NCBI GenBank assembly: GCA_964481395.1
Contig: CAYZYG010000003.1
Span: 1 to 64,000 of the forward strand
Direction of reading: 5' to 3'
Origin: JBFMFH01 sp964481395
Lineage (GTDB): Bacteria; Acidobacteriota; Vicinamibacteria; Vicinamibacterales; JAKQTR01
DNA: 64,000 nt
Below, one piece after another: positions 50,919-58,997 of the stretch. How positions within the stretch are numbered: the stretch's first letter is position 1; every line of letters starts with the position of its first letter. The notes beneath the pieces were generated by a model. That model searched no databases, had not been told where the DNA came from, and was given only the letters and a program-made list of their open reading frames with translations. The position numbers were made by a program, and so were the translations under genes.

Positions 50919-51830
50919 ATGCTGGCTCACGGTGATGAACTCAGAGCCGACACCGAGCGGCGGATCGCGGCGCTTGCGGCAGACCTGGCGGCAGACGACC
51001 GGGTGCGCTTCGCCTTCGTGTCCGGCGTGGCGGAACCGTCGCGGCTCGCGCCGCTGACGGGGCTCACGGTGTTCGTGTATCTCGATCCATCCAGGGCGAC
51101 CGCGGAGGCACGTGCGGACATCGAGACCTGCGTGAGCCGCCGGCCGGGCATCGGCAACATCGCGATGACCGTCCTGAACGACGTCGAACTGGAGCAGGCC
51201 GGACGGCTGCTGGCGCACAGCGAGGTGCTGGTCGATCCGCATCCGGACGATCGTGTCGAGTTCGAAGCGCGCGCGTCCCGGGCGTACGAGGATTTCTGCT
51301 GCTTCGAAACCGTATGCGTGCGCGAGCTGGCGGCCGATCCGTACGGAACCATCATCGACCGCAAGCTGGCGCTGCTTGATGGATACGTGGCGAGACTCCG
51401 CAGTCTGTCCGGCATCACCGTGGCGGAATACGAGACGGATTGGATGATGCGGTGCGCGATCGAGCGCACGCTCGAACTGGCGGTTCAGACGGCCATCAGC
51501 CTCGCGCGGCATGTCGTAGCCGATCGCCGTCTGCGCGCGCCCGCGACCTACGCCGATACGTTCGCGGTCGCGCGGGAGGCCGGCCTGATCGATCCGCCGC
51601 TGGCCGCGTCGATGTCGCGCATGTGTGGTTTCCGGAACCGCCTCGTCCACGAAGGCGCCCACCTGGATTCGGCGGTGGTGGTTGGAGTCCTGCGCCGCGA
51701 ACTGGACGACCTCACCGGATTGTGCGCGTGTGTCAAGCGGCTCGGGTCGGTGGGCCGGCCCGATCTCGAGACGCGCCCAAACGGGGTCGATCTCACAACC
51801 GGTGCGGGTCGTCAATCACTCCCGGAGTGA
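50919..51830 (+). CDS. Single-chain fusion of a degenerate MNT domain and a HepT-like HEPN domain
   Basis: 303 residues. Residues about 10-60 align with the MNT nucleotidyltransferase core (RVRFAFVSGVAEPSRL ... GLTVFVYLD). The canonical G-S is reversed to S35-G36 and the D-x-D metal site is G48-L-T50, so catalysis is unlikely. Residues about 140-275 form a HepT-like HEPN domain with the RNase motif R239-x4-H244 in FRNRLVHEG. The tyrosine of R-x4-H-x-Y that MntA modifies in characterised HepT proteins is glycine (G246). Normally the two proteins are separate. A GGGAGGGG site precedes the ATG at 50919, directly after an 11-base inverted repeat. Could be a regulated RNase, a ribosome-associated factor or an inactive relic. 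Confidence 0.75.
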   Translation: MLAHGDELRADTERRIAALAADLAADDRVRFAFVSGVAEPSRLAPLTGLTVFVYLDPSRATAEARADIETCVSRRPGIGNIAMTVLNDVELEQAGRLLAHSEVLVDPHPDDRVEFEARASRAYEDFCCFETVCVRELAADPYGTIIDRKLALLDGYVARLRSLSGITVAEYETDWMMRCAIERTLELAVQTAISLARHVVADRRLRAPATYADTFAVAREAGLIDPPLAASMSRMCGFRNRLVHEGAHLDSAVVVGVLRRELDDLTGLCACVKRLGSVGRPDLETRPNGVDLTTGAGRQSLPE

Positions 51831-51876
51831 TGTCCAGCCCGGGGCCGTGCGGGCAATCAGCCCGGGAGTGATTGAC
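51811..51876. terminator. Inverted repeat between convergent genes, candidate bidirectional terminator
   Basis: GTCAATCACTCCCGG (51811-51825) pairs perfectly with CCGGGAGTGATTGAC (51862-51876), with a 36-base loop. The left arm overlaps the end of the MNT-HepT coding frame; the leftward gene ends at 51923. There is no U-tract, as is common in GC-rich genomes, so termination is inferred from position only. The motif TCACTCCC/GGAGTGA occurs three times here, which also fits a short mobile or structural repeat. Confidence 0.5.
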
Positions 51877-51922
51877 GGTTCCGCAACCCGATGCAGAGTG
51901 GGTCAGCCGCCCCGCGTGCTCA

Positions 51923-53464
51923 TCAACTGATCCAGTCCGGGGTGGTCGCCACGACGTACCAGCGGTTGCGCATGCGGCGGAGATACACGAAGTGACCCTC
52001 TCCCGCCATTCCACCGGTGGCCTGGTCGATCCTGACCGTCGCGACATCGACCGCCCTGTCGGAGATTTCCCAGAACACGGACCGCCCGCCTCCTGACCAG
52101 CCCGGGTCCGTGAACCGTGGCCGAGGGCGGCCGTAGAGGACAGGACCAGCGAGCCCCCAGAGATGAACCTCCGGGGTATCGGGCACCGGCAGCATCAGGC
52201 CGGGGAGCCTCGTCAGCCCGAGAATCGCGAATGCCGCAGTGGAGAGGATGGCGTGGTCTTCCGAACCGACTGGCGCCGCCGGGGCAGCCAGGGCGGGACA
52301 CACGTCGCGGCCATCGGCCGTGCCGTCCCGATCCGTATCGGGCGAATGCGGATCGATCCCGAACCGCTGCTCTTCCAGATCCGTCCATCCATCTCCGTCC
52401 GAATCGCGCAGGATGCCCGCGATGTCGAGTCGCCACGACCGGACCTCACGACGCGGCTGCGCGTATCCCGGCGCGCCGGCGCCGCACGTGCCTGGCACCG
52501 GGCACGGTCGCGAATCCCGCCTGGGAACTCCCCGCCCGACCTGCCGAATCACCATCGTGTCCCCATCCCAGGTCGCCGTGACATGGCCGCTCGCGGCGAG
52601 CCCGGGCGAGAGGGGCACCAGCCGAGGGCGGGCCCAGGGCCCAGAGCCGACGCTCCACGACAGCACGACATCGTGCCCGGCGTAGCGCCGGTCGGTCCAC
52701 ACGGCCCAGCGGACGCCCAAGCCGCCGGACACATACGGCTCCCGGACCACGCCGGCACGCGCCGTGGCGACAGCGGTGTCCGCGAAGGCGCGATCGATCC
52801 GTTCGACTGCGTCGAGTGCCGTTGGCGTGCCGAGTTCTCCGAGGCGGGCGTAGGCGTCCTTCCGGACGTCGATCGTATGTGGGAGCAATGGATCCGTCGC
52901 CGCACGCTCCAGCCACGCCACATCGGTGGATTCGAACACGCGCCGTCGTTCGGACAGGGGCTTCCAAGGGCCTGCGTCGCCCGTGCGAGTCCGCAGCACG
53001 TCCTGCAGCGTCTGGTTTCGCGAGGGCCCCACGGTCTCCTCGACGGTCTCCAGGGCGATGGCCGGCACGGGGCGGCCATCCCGCGTGGCGGGCAGGTAGC
53101 GCCAGTACTCCCGGATCCGCTCCATCACAAGAGCACCCGCCTTCGGTGTGGTGGCCTCGAGTACGCAGCCGTCGGTCACCCGCCCGTCCGTGTCGACCCG
53201 AAGTCAGACTCGCACTCTGACGAGTCGACCAGGCGGCGGGGAGGGCCGGAAGTGGGGTGGTGGTGCCGGCGGTCCGAACAGGATGCGGTCTCCGGCATTC
53301 GCGTTCCGGCGCGCCGGCGGGACATCGACCTCATGCGGCAGCGCGGCATCGTCGAACGTGCAGCCCGGCGGGACCGGCTCCTGCGGGGCAGGCGCCGAAC
53401 AGGCCGTGAGCCACACGGCGACGACCGCGACCGCCCACCCCGGTCCCCGCGCACCTTCGGTCAT
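51923..53464 (-). pseudogene. Lipoprotein with TonB_C-like and thrombospondin-3-like segments, split by an in-frame TGA
   Basis: The frame from the ATG at 53464 encodes a lipoprotein signal (GWAVAVVAVWLTAC, lipobox LTAC). It continues to a TGA at 53206-53204, then stays open in the same frame to 51923. Across the stop the sequence reads GRLVRVRV-(stop)-LRVDTDGRVTDGCVLEA, then ERIREYWRYLPATRDGRPVPA, the pattern of a TonB C-terminal domain. CGA (Arg) one base away would restore an alternating strand. Later parts include a calcium-binding-like segment DSDGDGWTDLEEQRFG and DTDRDGTADGRDVCP (thrombospondin type 3-like). It could be a point-mutated pseudogene, a sequencing error or a programmed readthrough. 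It follows the second sigma/anti-sigma pair on the same strand. Confidence 0.6.
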
Positions 53465-53501
53465 GCACTGCCCGTCCTTCTGGGTGATTAGACACGTGAA
53501 T

Positions 53502-53927
53502 CTACAATCCCGCCGCACGGACGCGGCGGCGCATGACGTACCAGGCCACCCACGACGCGGCGGCCAGGCTCCAGAACGACCACACGAGGCCGGGATGGCG
53601 GCCGAGAATCAGGAACCGCGCGCCGGTTCCGTCGAACGTGAAGACCAGCGGCAGCAGCGTGAAGAGAATGCCGCTTGCGGTGAACACGGTCCGCAGCCGG
53701 ATGAACTCGCGCGTGCGCTCGAGCGCCATCAACTGCGTGTCGCGGATGAACCGCGCCGGCGGAACGGCGTCTGGCAGCGCATAGGCGCTGGACGCCCGAA
53801 GGCGTGTCGCGAAGTCCGCGTGCTCCCGCGCGTACGATTCGACCAGCGCTTTTGTCTCAGGAGAGGCCTCGCCGGCGAGGTACACCGTCAGCAGATCGTT
53901 CATTACGGCGTGCGAGAAAGTCGTCAT
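53502..53927 (-). CDS. Predicted membrane anti-sigma factor
   Basis: 141 residues. N-terminal cytosolic part begins MNDLLTVYLAGEASPETKALVESYAREHADF, like anti-sigma domains without a zinc motif. Two hydrophobic helices follow (about 80-100 and 115-132). Its ATG overlaps the sigma stop in ATGA, so it is translationally coupled. Confidence 0.75.
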   Translation of the reverse strand: MTTFSHAVMNDLLTVYLAGEASPETKALVESYAREHADFATRLRASSAYALPDAVPPARFIRDTQLMALERTREFIRLRTVFTASGILFTLLPLVFTFDGTGARFLILGRHPGLVWSFWSLAAASWVAWYVMRRRVRAAGL

Positions 53928-54406
53928 CGTCCATTCCTTTCGGCGCCGGTGGTGGCCGCCGCCAGCATCTGCCGCGCGCGGTGCACGCGGATCTTCACGG
54001 TGCCGGTCGGCAACCCCAGGACGCCGCCGGCCTCCTCGTAGGTCAGGCCACCCGCGATGAGCATCAGTGGATCGCGGTAGGGCGGCGCGAGGGCGCGCAC
54101 CGCCTCGAGCGCACGATCCAGGTCGAGTTTCAATTCCGCATCCGGTGCCACGCGTGGCTCGGGCATGTCGCCTCCGGGCCAGCGCCTCGCGTGACGGTGC
54201 CGATCGCGCGCCAGGTTGCGCGCAATGGCCAGCAGATACGCCTTGACCGTTCCCACACGGATCGACGACCGACCCGCCCATGCCCTCAGGAACGTTTCAG
54301 CCGTGATGTCCGCCGCCGCGTCATCGCTGGCGGTGAGGTAGCGAGCGAAGCGGAAGACGTCTCCGGCGTGGGCGTCGTAGATGGCCTGGAAGGTGGTCGT
54401 CTCCAT
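53924..54406 (-). CDS. ECF-type RNA polymerase sigma factor
   Basis: 160 residues. Region 2: FQAIYDAHAGDVFRFARYLTASDDAAADITAETFLRAWAG and VKAYLLAIARNLARDRHRH. Region 4: LAPPYRDPLMLIAGGLTYEEAGGVLGLPTGTVKIRVHRARQ. It is shorter than the one at 43410 and has no extension. Its stop overlaps the anti-sigma start by four bases, and the split TonB_C-like lipoprotein gene follows, suggesting an envelope-linked regulon. Confidence 0.9.
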   Translation of the reverse strand: METTTFQAIYDAHAGDVFRFARYLTASDDAAADITAETFLRAWAGRSSIRVGTVKAYLLAIARNLARDRHRHARRWPGGDMPEPRVAPDAELKLDLDRALEAVRALAPPYRDPLMLIAGGLTYEEAGGVLGLPTGTVKIRVHRARQMLAAATTGAERNGR

Positions 54407-54612
54407 CGCGTTCCTGGACTATACGCGGAACGCGCCGTCCGGTTTCATGTCCCCTCCGCGTCTCCGGCAGGGGACACTCCCCGAACCAGCCTCGCGACAA
54501 TGCGCCGAAATCGGCCCTGTTCGAGGCGTGAACCGCTGGCACGATGGCTGCATTCAGCAGAAGTGAGCCCTCGGTCTCCAGCGCCACCTTGGGCGACGCC
54601 AGGAGAAATGCG

Positions 54613-55551
54613 ATGAACACGACATGGGTGGCCACGCCGGCAGCCGTTGCACTGGCGCTCGCGCTGGCTGCGCTACCGGCCTCGGCGCAGTCGAGCAACC
54701 GCGAGCGGCCTGCCCGCGACCGTTCGGCGCAGTCGGCCCGGACGGCCCGCCAGGGAGACGCCGCAAACACGCAGCCCAGGGGACAGGCGGTCCGCCGGGC
54801 GGAGCCGCGTCAGAACACCTCCCGCGAGACCCCGTCGTCGGGCACGCGCGGCTACACGACATCACGCAGCGCGCCGCCGGCCTCCGGGACGCGTGGCTAC
54901 TCGGGATCGCCGAGTGGGCCGCCTGCCGATCCGCCGCCGGCATCTGGCGTGCGTGGCCGCGGGCCGCAGCGAGGCACGCTGCCGGCCAACGAACCGCCGG
55001 CCTCCGGCACGCGCGGGTACACCACGTCGCGCGGTGCCCCGCGAGCCGAGGCGCCGCCCGTCTCCGGCACACGGGGCTACGCGACATCGCGGCCCACCGC
55101 AGTCCCGCGTGACCAGCGGTACGACCGCGGGTACAGCGGCAACGACCGCGGGTACGGCGGTTACGGCCGGTCCCGCTACGGCAACTACAACCGGGATGCG
55201 TGGCGTGGTCGGGTTCACTGGGGCCTCGGCATCTCGATCTTCGCGGGCAACGCGTTCCGCTTCCACTTCGACTACGGCTGGAGGCCGACGTTCACGTATC
55301 ACTACCGAATGATGCCCGGCCTGGCGTACGGCGGCATGAGCTTCGTGCTCGATCCGTACTACACCGAGGTCTACATCGACGGTGAGTTCGTGGGCGTCTC
55401 GAGCGACTTCGGCGGCCAGCCGGTTCCGATCGCGGCGGGTTTCCACCGGATCGAACTCTACGCGCCGGGATTCGTGCCGGTGGCCTTCGACATTCAGGTG
55501 CGCCCTGGGCAGGTAATTCCGTACTACGGGACGCTCTATCCGGCGTACTGA
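54613..55551 (+). CDS. Exported Pro/Gly-rich protein with PEGA-like C-terminus
   Basis: 312 residues. Signal peptide (1-25, ending PASAQ) is followed by a low-complexity region with five copies of the motif SGTRGYTTSR (variants SGTRGYSGS, SGVRGRGPQ, SGTRGYATSR) separated by Pro-rich spacers, then a Tyr/Gly-rich stretch (about 170-200). The last third is a beta domain with PYYTEVYIDGEFVGVSSDFGGQPVPIAAGFHRIELYAPGF, matching the PEGA repeat. AGGAGA precedes the ATG at 54613. Likely an envelope or S-layer-type protein; function unknown. Confidence 0.8.
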   Translation: MNTTWVATPAAVALALALAALPASAQSSNRERPARDRSAQSARTARQGDAANTQPRGQAVRRAEPRQNTSRETPSSGTRGYTTSRSAPPASGTRGYSGSPSGPPADPPPASGVRGRGPQRGTLPANEPPASGTRGYTTSRGAPRAEAPPVSGTRGYATSRPTAVPRDQRYDRGYSGNDRGYGGYGRSRYGNYNRDAWRGRVHWGLGISIFAGNAFRFHFDYGWRPTFTYHYRMMPGLAYGGMSFVLDPYYTEVYIDGEFVGVSSDFGGQPVPIAAGFHRIELYAPGFVPVAFDIQVRPGQVIPYYGTLYPAY

Positions 55552-55860
55552 CACACGCGGCGCCAACGCGGGGCCTGCGCCCCGATCAGCCGTGCTGAAC
55601 CGTGCCAAGGCCCCCCAGTCACCCCGCGGGATGCGCGGACACTGGCTGGAGGGCCTACCGCGCTACCGTTTGTTCCGAAGACACAGCCCCTGTCTACTCC
55701 ACCCGCAGGCCGCCCCCGGGCCGGCTGACCAGGCCGGCCCGCCCAAGTCTGTCTCCTGGCTCCCATCTCCTGAATTCCGTCCGTGCCCGGTCCCCGATCC
55801 CCGGGTTAGAATGCCCCGGCGCGCCGGGCGCGCCCGTCCACGCTTCCTGGGGGCACTCTC
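55552..55860. other. 309-base intergenic region
   Basis: Upstream of the S9 peptidase gene. A TTAGAAT stretch near 55804-55811 may be a -10 element. No gene or repeat recognised. Confidence 0.4.
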
Positions 55861-58800
55861 ATGAGACATCCTGCCGCACGATTGCCGTTCACGATCCGCC
55901 CGTTCGCCGTGGCAGCCGTCACCCTCGTGGTCGCGCTCGCGTACGCGGTCGCCCTGCCCGAGGCGCAGGCGCCCGCGAGGAAGGCGCTGACCATCGACGA
56001 CTACGCGAGGTGGCGCAGCATCGGCAGCCAGACGCTCTCGGCGGACGGCACATGGGTCGCGTACGTCCTGCGGCAGATGAACACCATCGCTGCCGAGTCG
56101 AAGCCCGTGCTGCACGTGCGCAATCTCGAGACGGGAACCGAGGTGACCGTCGACGACGCCACCGATCCCGAGTTCTCGGCGGACTCGAAGTGGATCGCCT
56201 ATCAGGTCGATCCGGGTGCCGCCGCGCGGGCGCGCGCGGCACGGCGTGGATCGAGCGGTGGGTCGGGTGGGTCCGGAGGAGGGCAGGGAAGCGGCGGCGC
56301 GGCATCCGGCCTGGCCCAGGAGGGCGGACGCGGTGGCGGGGCGATTCCCCCGCGGCGCGTTGAACTGCGCAATCTCGCGTCGGGCGCGGTCCGGTCCTGG
56401 GAGAACATCGGGACCGTCACGTTCTCGCCGACCTCGACGCATCTCGTGCTCCAGCGGCGAGGAGGCGATGCGCCGGCGGCGACGGGCGGACGCGGTGGCG
56501 GGGCCCCTGGCGGCGCGGGCGGTGGGCGCGGGGGCGGTGGCGCGTTGCCGTCCGGCCCGCGCGGTCTCGACGTCGTCCTGCTCGACCTGCGGACGGGCGG
56601 TCACCAGCTGCTCGGCAGCGTTGGCGACATGGCGTTCAACCGCACGGGCGACCTGCTCGCGTTCACGGTGGATTCGACCGGCAAGGACGCCAACGGCCTC
56701 TTCATCTTCGACACGCGAACCGGCCGCGTGACGCCCCTCGACAACGACGCCAGGCAGTATTCTCGCCTCGCGTGGAACGACGGCGGCACGGCGGTGGCCG
56801 TCCTCAAGGGCAAGGACGTCGAGAAGATGCGCGAGAAGGACAACGTCCTCCTCGCGTTCCGTGATGTGCCCGCGGTGCTGAAGGACGGCACGCCCGCTCC
56901 CGCGCCGGTCACGCTCGACCCGGCGACGACGGAGGGCTTCCCGAAGGGCTGGGTCGTCAGCGACCGCGCGCCGCTTGCCTGGAGTGAGGACAACGCGCGC
57001 GTGTTCTTCGGGATGAAGGAGCAGGTGCCCGAGCCCGACACGGCCCGACGCTCAACGGACGAGACGCCAGACGTGGACGTGTGGAACACGATCGACGAGC
57101 GCGTGCAGTCGCGCCAGATGATCCAGGCGAACCAGGATCGCAACTTCACGTTCCGTCAGGCCTTCGACGTCGCCGCGGCGACGTTCGTGAAGCTCGCCGA
57201 GGAGACAATGAAGGACCTGGAGGTCGCACCGGACGGGAAGTGGGCCGTAGGCCGCGACGCGCGCGGGTACATTTCAGACCGCAAGGAGCCGGCGGCCGAC
57301 TTCTACCGGGTCAACACCTCAACCGGCGAGCGGACGCTGATCGTGAAGGGGCAGCTCTCGGGCCGGCAGCACGTCCCCGGCATTTCACCTCACGGTACGA
57401 CCTTCCTCTACTGGAAGGACGGGAAGTACCAGGCCTACGACCTCGACGCGAACGCGACGCGCACGCTGGGCGGTCCGAAGGCTCCGAGCTTCGCCGACAT
57501 GGAGGACGACCACCCCGGAACGCGGCCGCCGTACGGGGTGGCCGGGTACGCGAGCGACGGCACGGGCGTCATCGTGAATCACCGGTACGACCTGTGGCTG
57601 CTGCCGCTCGACGGCTCGGCCGCGGCCAACCTCACGAGCGGTGAGGGTACCAAGAACGAGATCCGCTACCGCCTCGTGCGCACGGTCCCCGACGACCCGA
57701 CGCAGCCGCGCGCGGCCGGACCCCGCGGGACGTACGACCTGGCGAAGCCGCTCACGCTCTCGGCCTTCGGCCAGTGGACGAAGAAAGCCGGCTTCTCCGA
57801 GCTGGCCGGCGCCACGATCCGGCCGCTCGTGTACGAGGACGCGCGGTTCAGCAATCCGGTCAGAGCCCTGAAGGGTCACCGGTACCTGTTCACGCGCGAG
57901 ACCTTCGCCGAGTACCCGGATCTGCGCGTCTCCGGGCCGGGCTTCGCCGACTCGCAGAAGATCACCGACGCCAATCCCCAGCAGAAGGACTTCCTTTGGG
58001 GCCACCGCGTCCTCTTCGACTACAAGAACAAGGACGGCGTCCGCCTGCAGGGCATTCTCGCGATTCCCGATGACTACAAGCCGGGCGAGAAGCGGCCGAT
58101 GATCGTGACGTTCTACGAGAAGAATTCGCAGAACATGCACGTCTACACCCCGCCGGTGTACATGGTCAGCATGGGCCGCATGCCCACACAGGCGGTCAGC
58201 CAGGGTTATCTGACGATGATGCCGGACGTGCACTTCAGGACCGGCTCGTCGCACAGCGACATGCTGGAGTGCGTGGAGGCCGCCACACGCAAGGTGATCG
58301 AGATGGGGTACGCGGACCCGAAGCGGATCGGCGTCACCGGGCACAGCTACGGCGGGGAAGGGGCCGCCTACGTCGGCGTCATGTCGAAGATGTTCGCGGC
58401 CGTCGGCATGGGCGCCGGCGTGGTCGATCTCTACAACGACTTCAACATGAACTGGGGATGGACCTATGCCGCGCCCGGCGGCAGCGGTGACACCGGGTTC
58501 AACTACTACCTGTTCGACCAGGGCCGCTGGGGCTTCTCGCCCTGGGACCGGCCGGACCGCTACCGCAGCGAGTCCGCGCTCACGTGGGCGCCGCGGGCGA
58601 CGGCCCCGTTTCTCATCATGCACGGCACCTCGGATCCGACGGTGGGTTTCATAAACGGCCTGGCCTTCTACAACGCGCTCCGCTTCAACGGGAAGACCGC
58701 CGTGCTGCTGGCGTACCCGAACGAGGGGCACCATCTGAGCGGCGTGGCGAACCAGCGCGATCTGACCACCAAGTTCATGGAGTTCTTCGACCACTACCTC

Positions 58801-58884
58801 AAGGGCACGCCCGCGCCGACGTGGCTCACCGAAGGGGTGCCGTTCCTCAGGAAGGCAGACGCGAGGACAGGAGACAGCAAGTAG
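55861..58884 (+). CDS. Exported S9-family peptidase (prolyl oligopeptidase-like)
   Basis: 1,007 residues. Signal peptide (about 12-37) leads into an N-terminal propeller with long Gly-rich inserts (GGSGGSGGGQGSGG near 137 and GGRGGGAPGGAGGGRGGGG near 215). The C-terminal alpha/beta hydrolase (about 715-1000) carries the catalytic triad: S829 in GHSYGGEG, D925 in HGTSDPTVGF and H957 in NEGHHLSG. The family cleaves short peptides, often after proline. Inserts and length are larger than usual (typical 650-800). It is probably periplasmic or secreted. It is followed by a short-repeat region. Confidence 0.9.
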   Translation: MRHPAARLPFTIRPFAVAAVTLVVALAYAVALPEAQAPARKALTIDDYARWRSIGSQTLSADGTWVAYVLRQMNTIAAESKPVLHVRNLETGTEVTVDDATDPEFSADSKWIAYQVDPGAAARARAARRGSSGGSGGSGGGQGSGGAASGLAQEGGRGGGAIPPRRVELRNLASGAVRSWENIGTVTFSPTSTHLVLQRRGGDAPAATGGRGGGAPGGAGGGRGGGGALPSGPRGLDVVLLDLRTGGHQLLGSVGDMAFNRTGDLLAFTVDSTGKDANGLFIFDTRTGRVTPLDNDARQYSRLAWNDGGTAVAVLKGKDVEKMREKDNVLLAFRDVPAVLKDGTPAPAPVTLDPATTEGFPKGWVVSDRAPLAWSEDNARVFFGMKEQVPEPDTARRSTDETPDVDVWNTIDERVQSRQMIQANQDRNFTFRQAFDVAAATFVKLAEETMKDLEVAPDGKWAVGRDARGYISDRKEPAADFYRVNTSTGERTLIVKGQLSGRQHVPGISPHGTTFLYWKDGKYQAYDLDANATRTLGGPKAPSFADMEDDHPGTRPPYGVAGYASDGTGVIVNHRYDLWLLPLDGSAAANLTSGEGTKNEIRYRLVRTVPDDPTQPRAAGPRGTYDLAKPLTLSAFGQWTKKAGFSELAGATIRPLVYEDARFSNPVRALKGHRYLFTRETFAEYPDLRVSGPGFADSQKITDANPQQKDFLWGHRVLFDYKNKDGVRLQGILAIPDDYKPGEKRPMIVTFYEKNSQNMHVYTPPVYMVSMGRMPTQAVSQGYLTMMPDVHFRTGSSHSDMLECVEAATRKVIEMGYADPKRIGVTGHSYGGEGAAYVGVMSKMFAAVGMGAGVVDLYNDFNMNWGWTYAAPGGSGDTGFNYYLFDQGRWGFSPWDRPDRYRSESALTWAPRATAPFLIMHGTSDPTVGFINGLAFYNALRFNGKTAVLLAYPNEGHHLSGVANQRDLTTKFMEFFDHYLKGTPAPTWLTEGVPFLRKADARTGDSK

Positions 58885-58982
58885 TGGACAGTAGATAGCA
58901 GACAGTAGACAGTAGAAGATACGGCCCAAGACCGAAGACAAGAAAACGGCAGTCAGGAGCCGGAATCCCGGAATCGGGAGGC
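58881..58982. repeat. Short tandem repeats after the S9 peptidase gene
   Basis: A GACAGTAG-type unit recurs in GTGGACAGTAGATAGCAG and AGTAGACAGTAGAAG (58884-58922), followed by CGGAATCCCGGAATCGGG (58961-58978), related to the dispersed GGGATTC repeat at 3842 and 5229. No gene lies here. Confidence 0.6.
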
Positions 58983-58997
58983 GCGCACCACGCAACG

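Noticed and set aside
53204..53206. Selenocysteine at the in-frame TGA
   Set aside because: No convincing stem-loop of the right form follows the codon, and the family has no Sec position here; a simple mutation is more likely.
54840..55100. CRISPR-like spacing of the SGTRGYTTSR repeats
   Set aside because: The repeats are in a coding frame with variable, non-spacer-like intervals; they are protein repeats.
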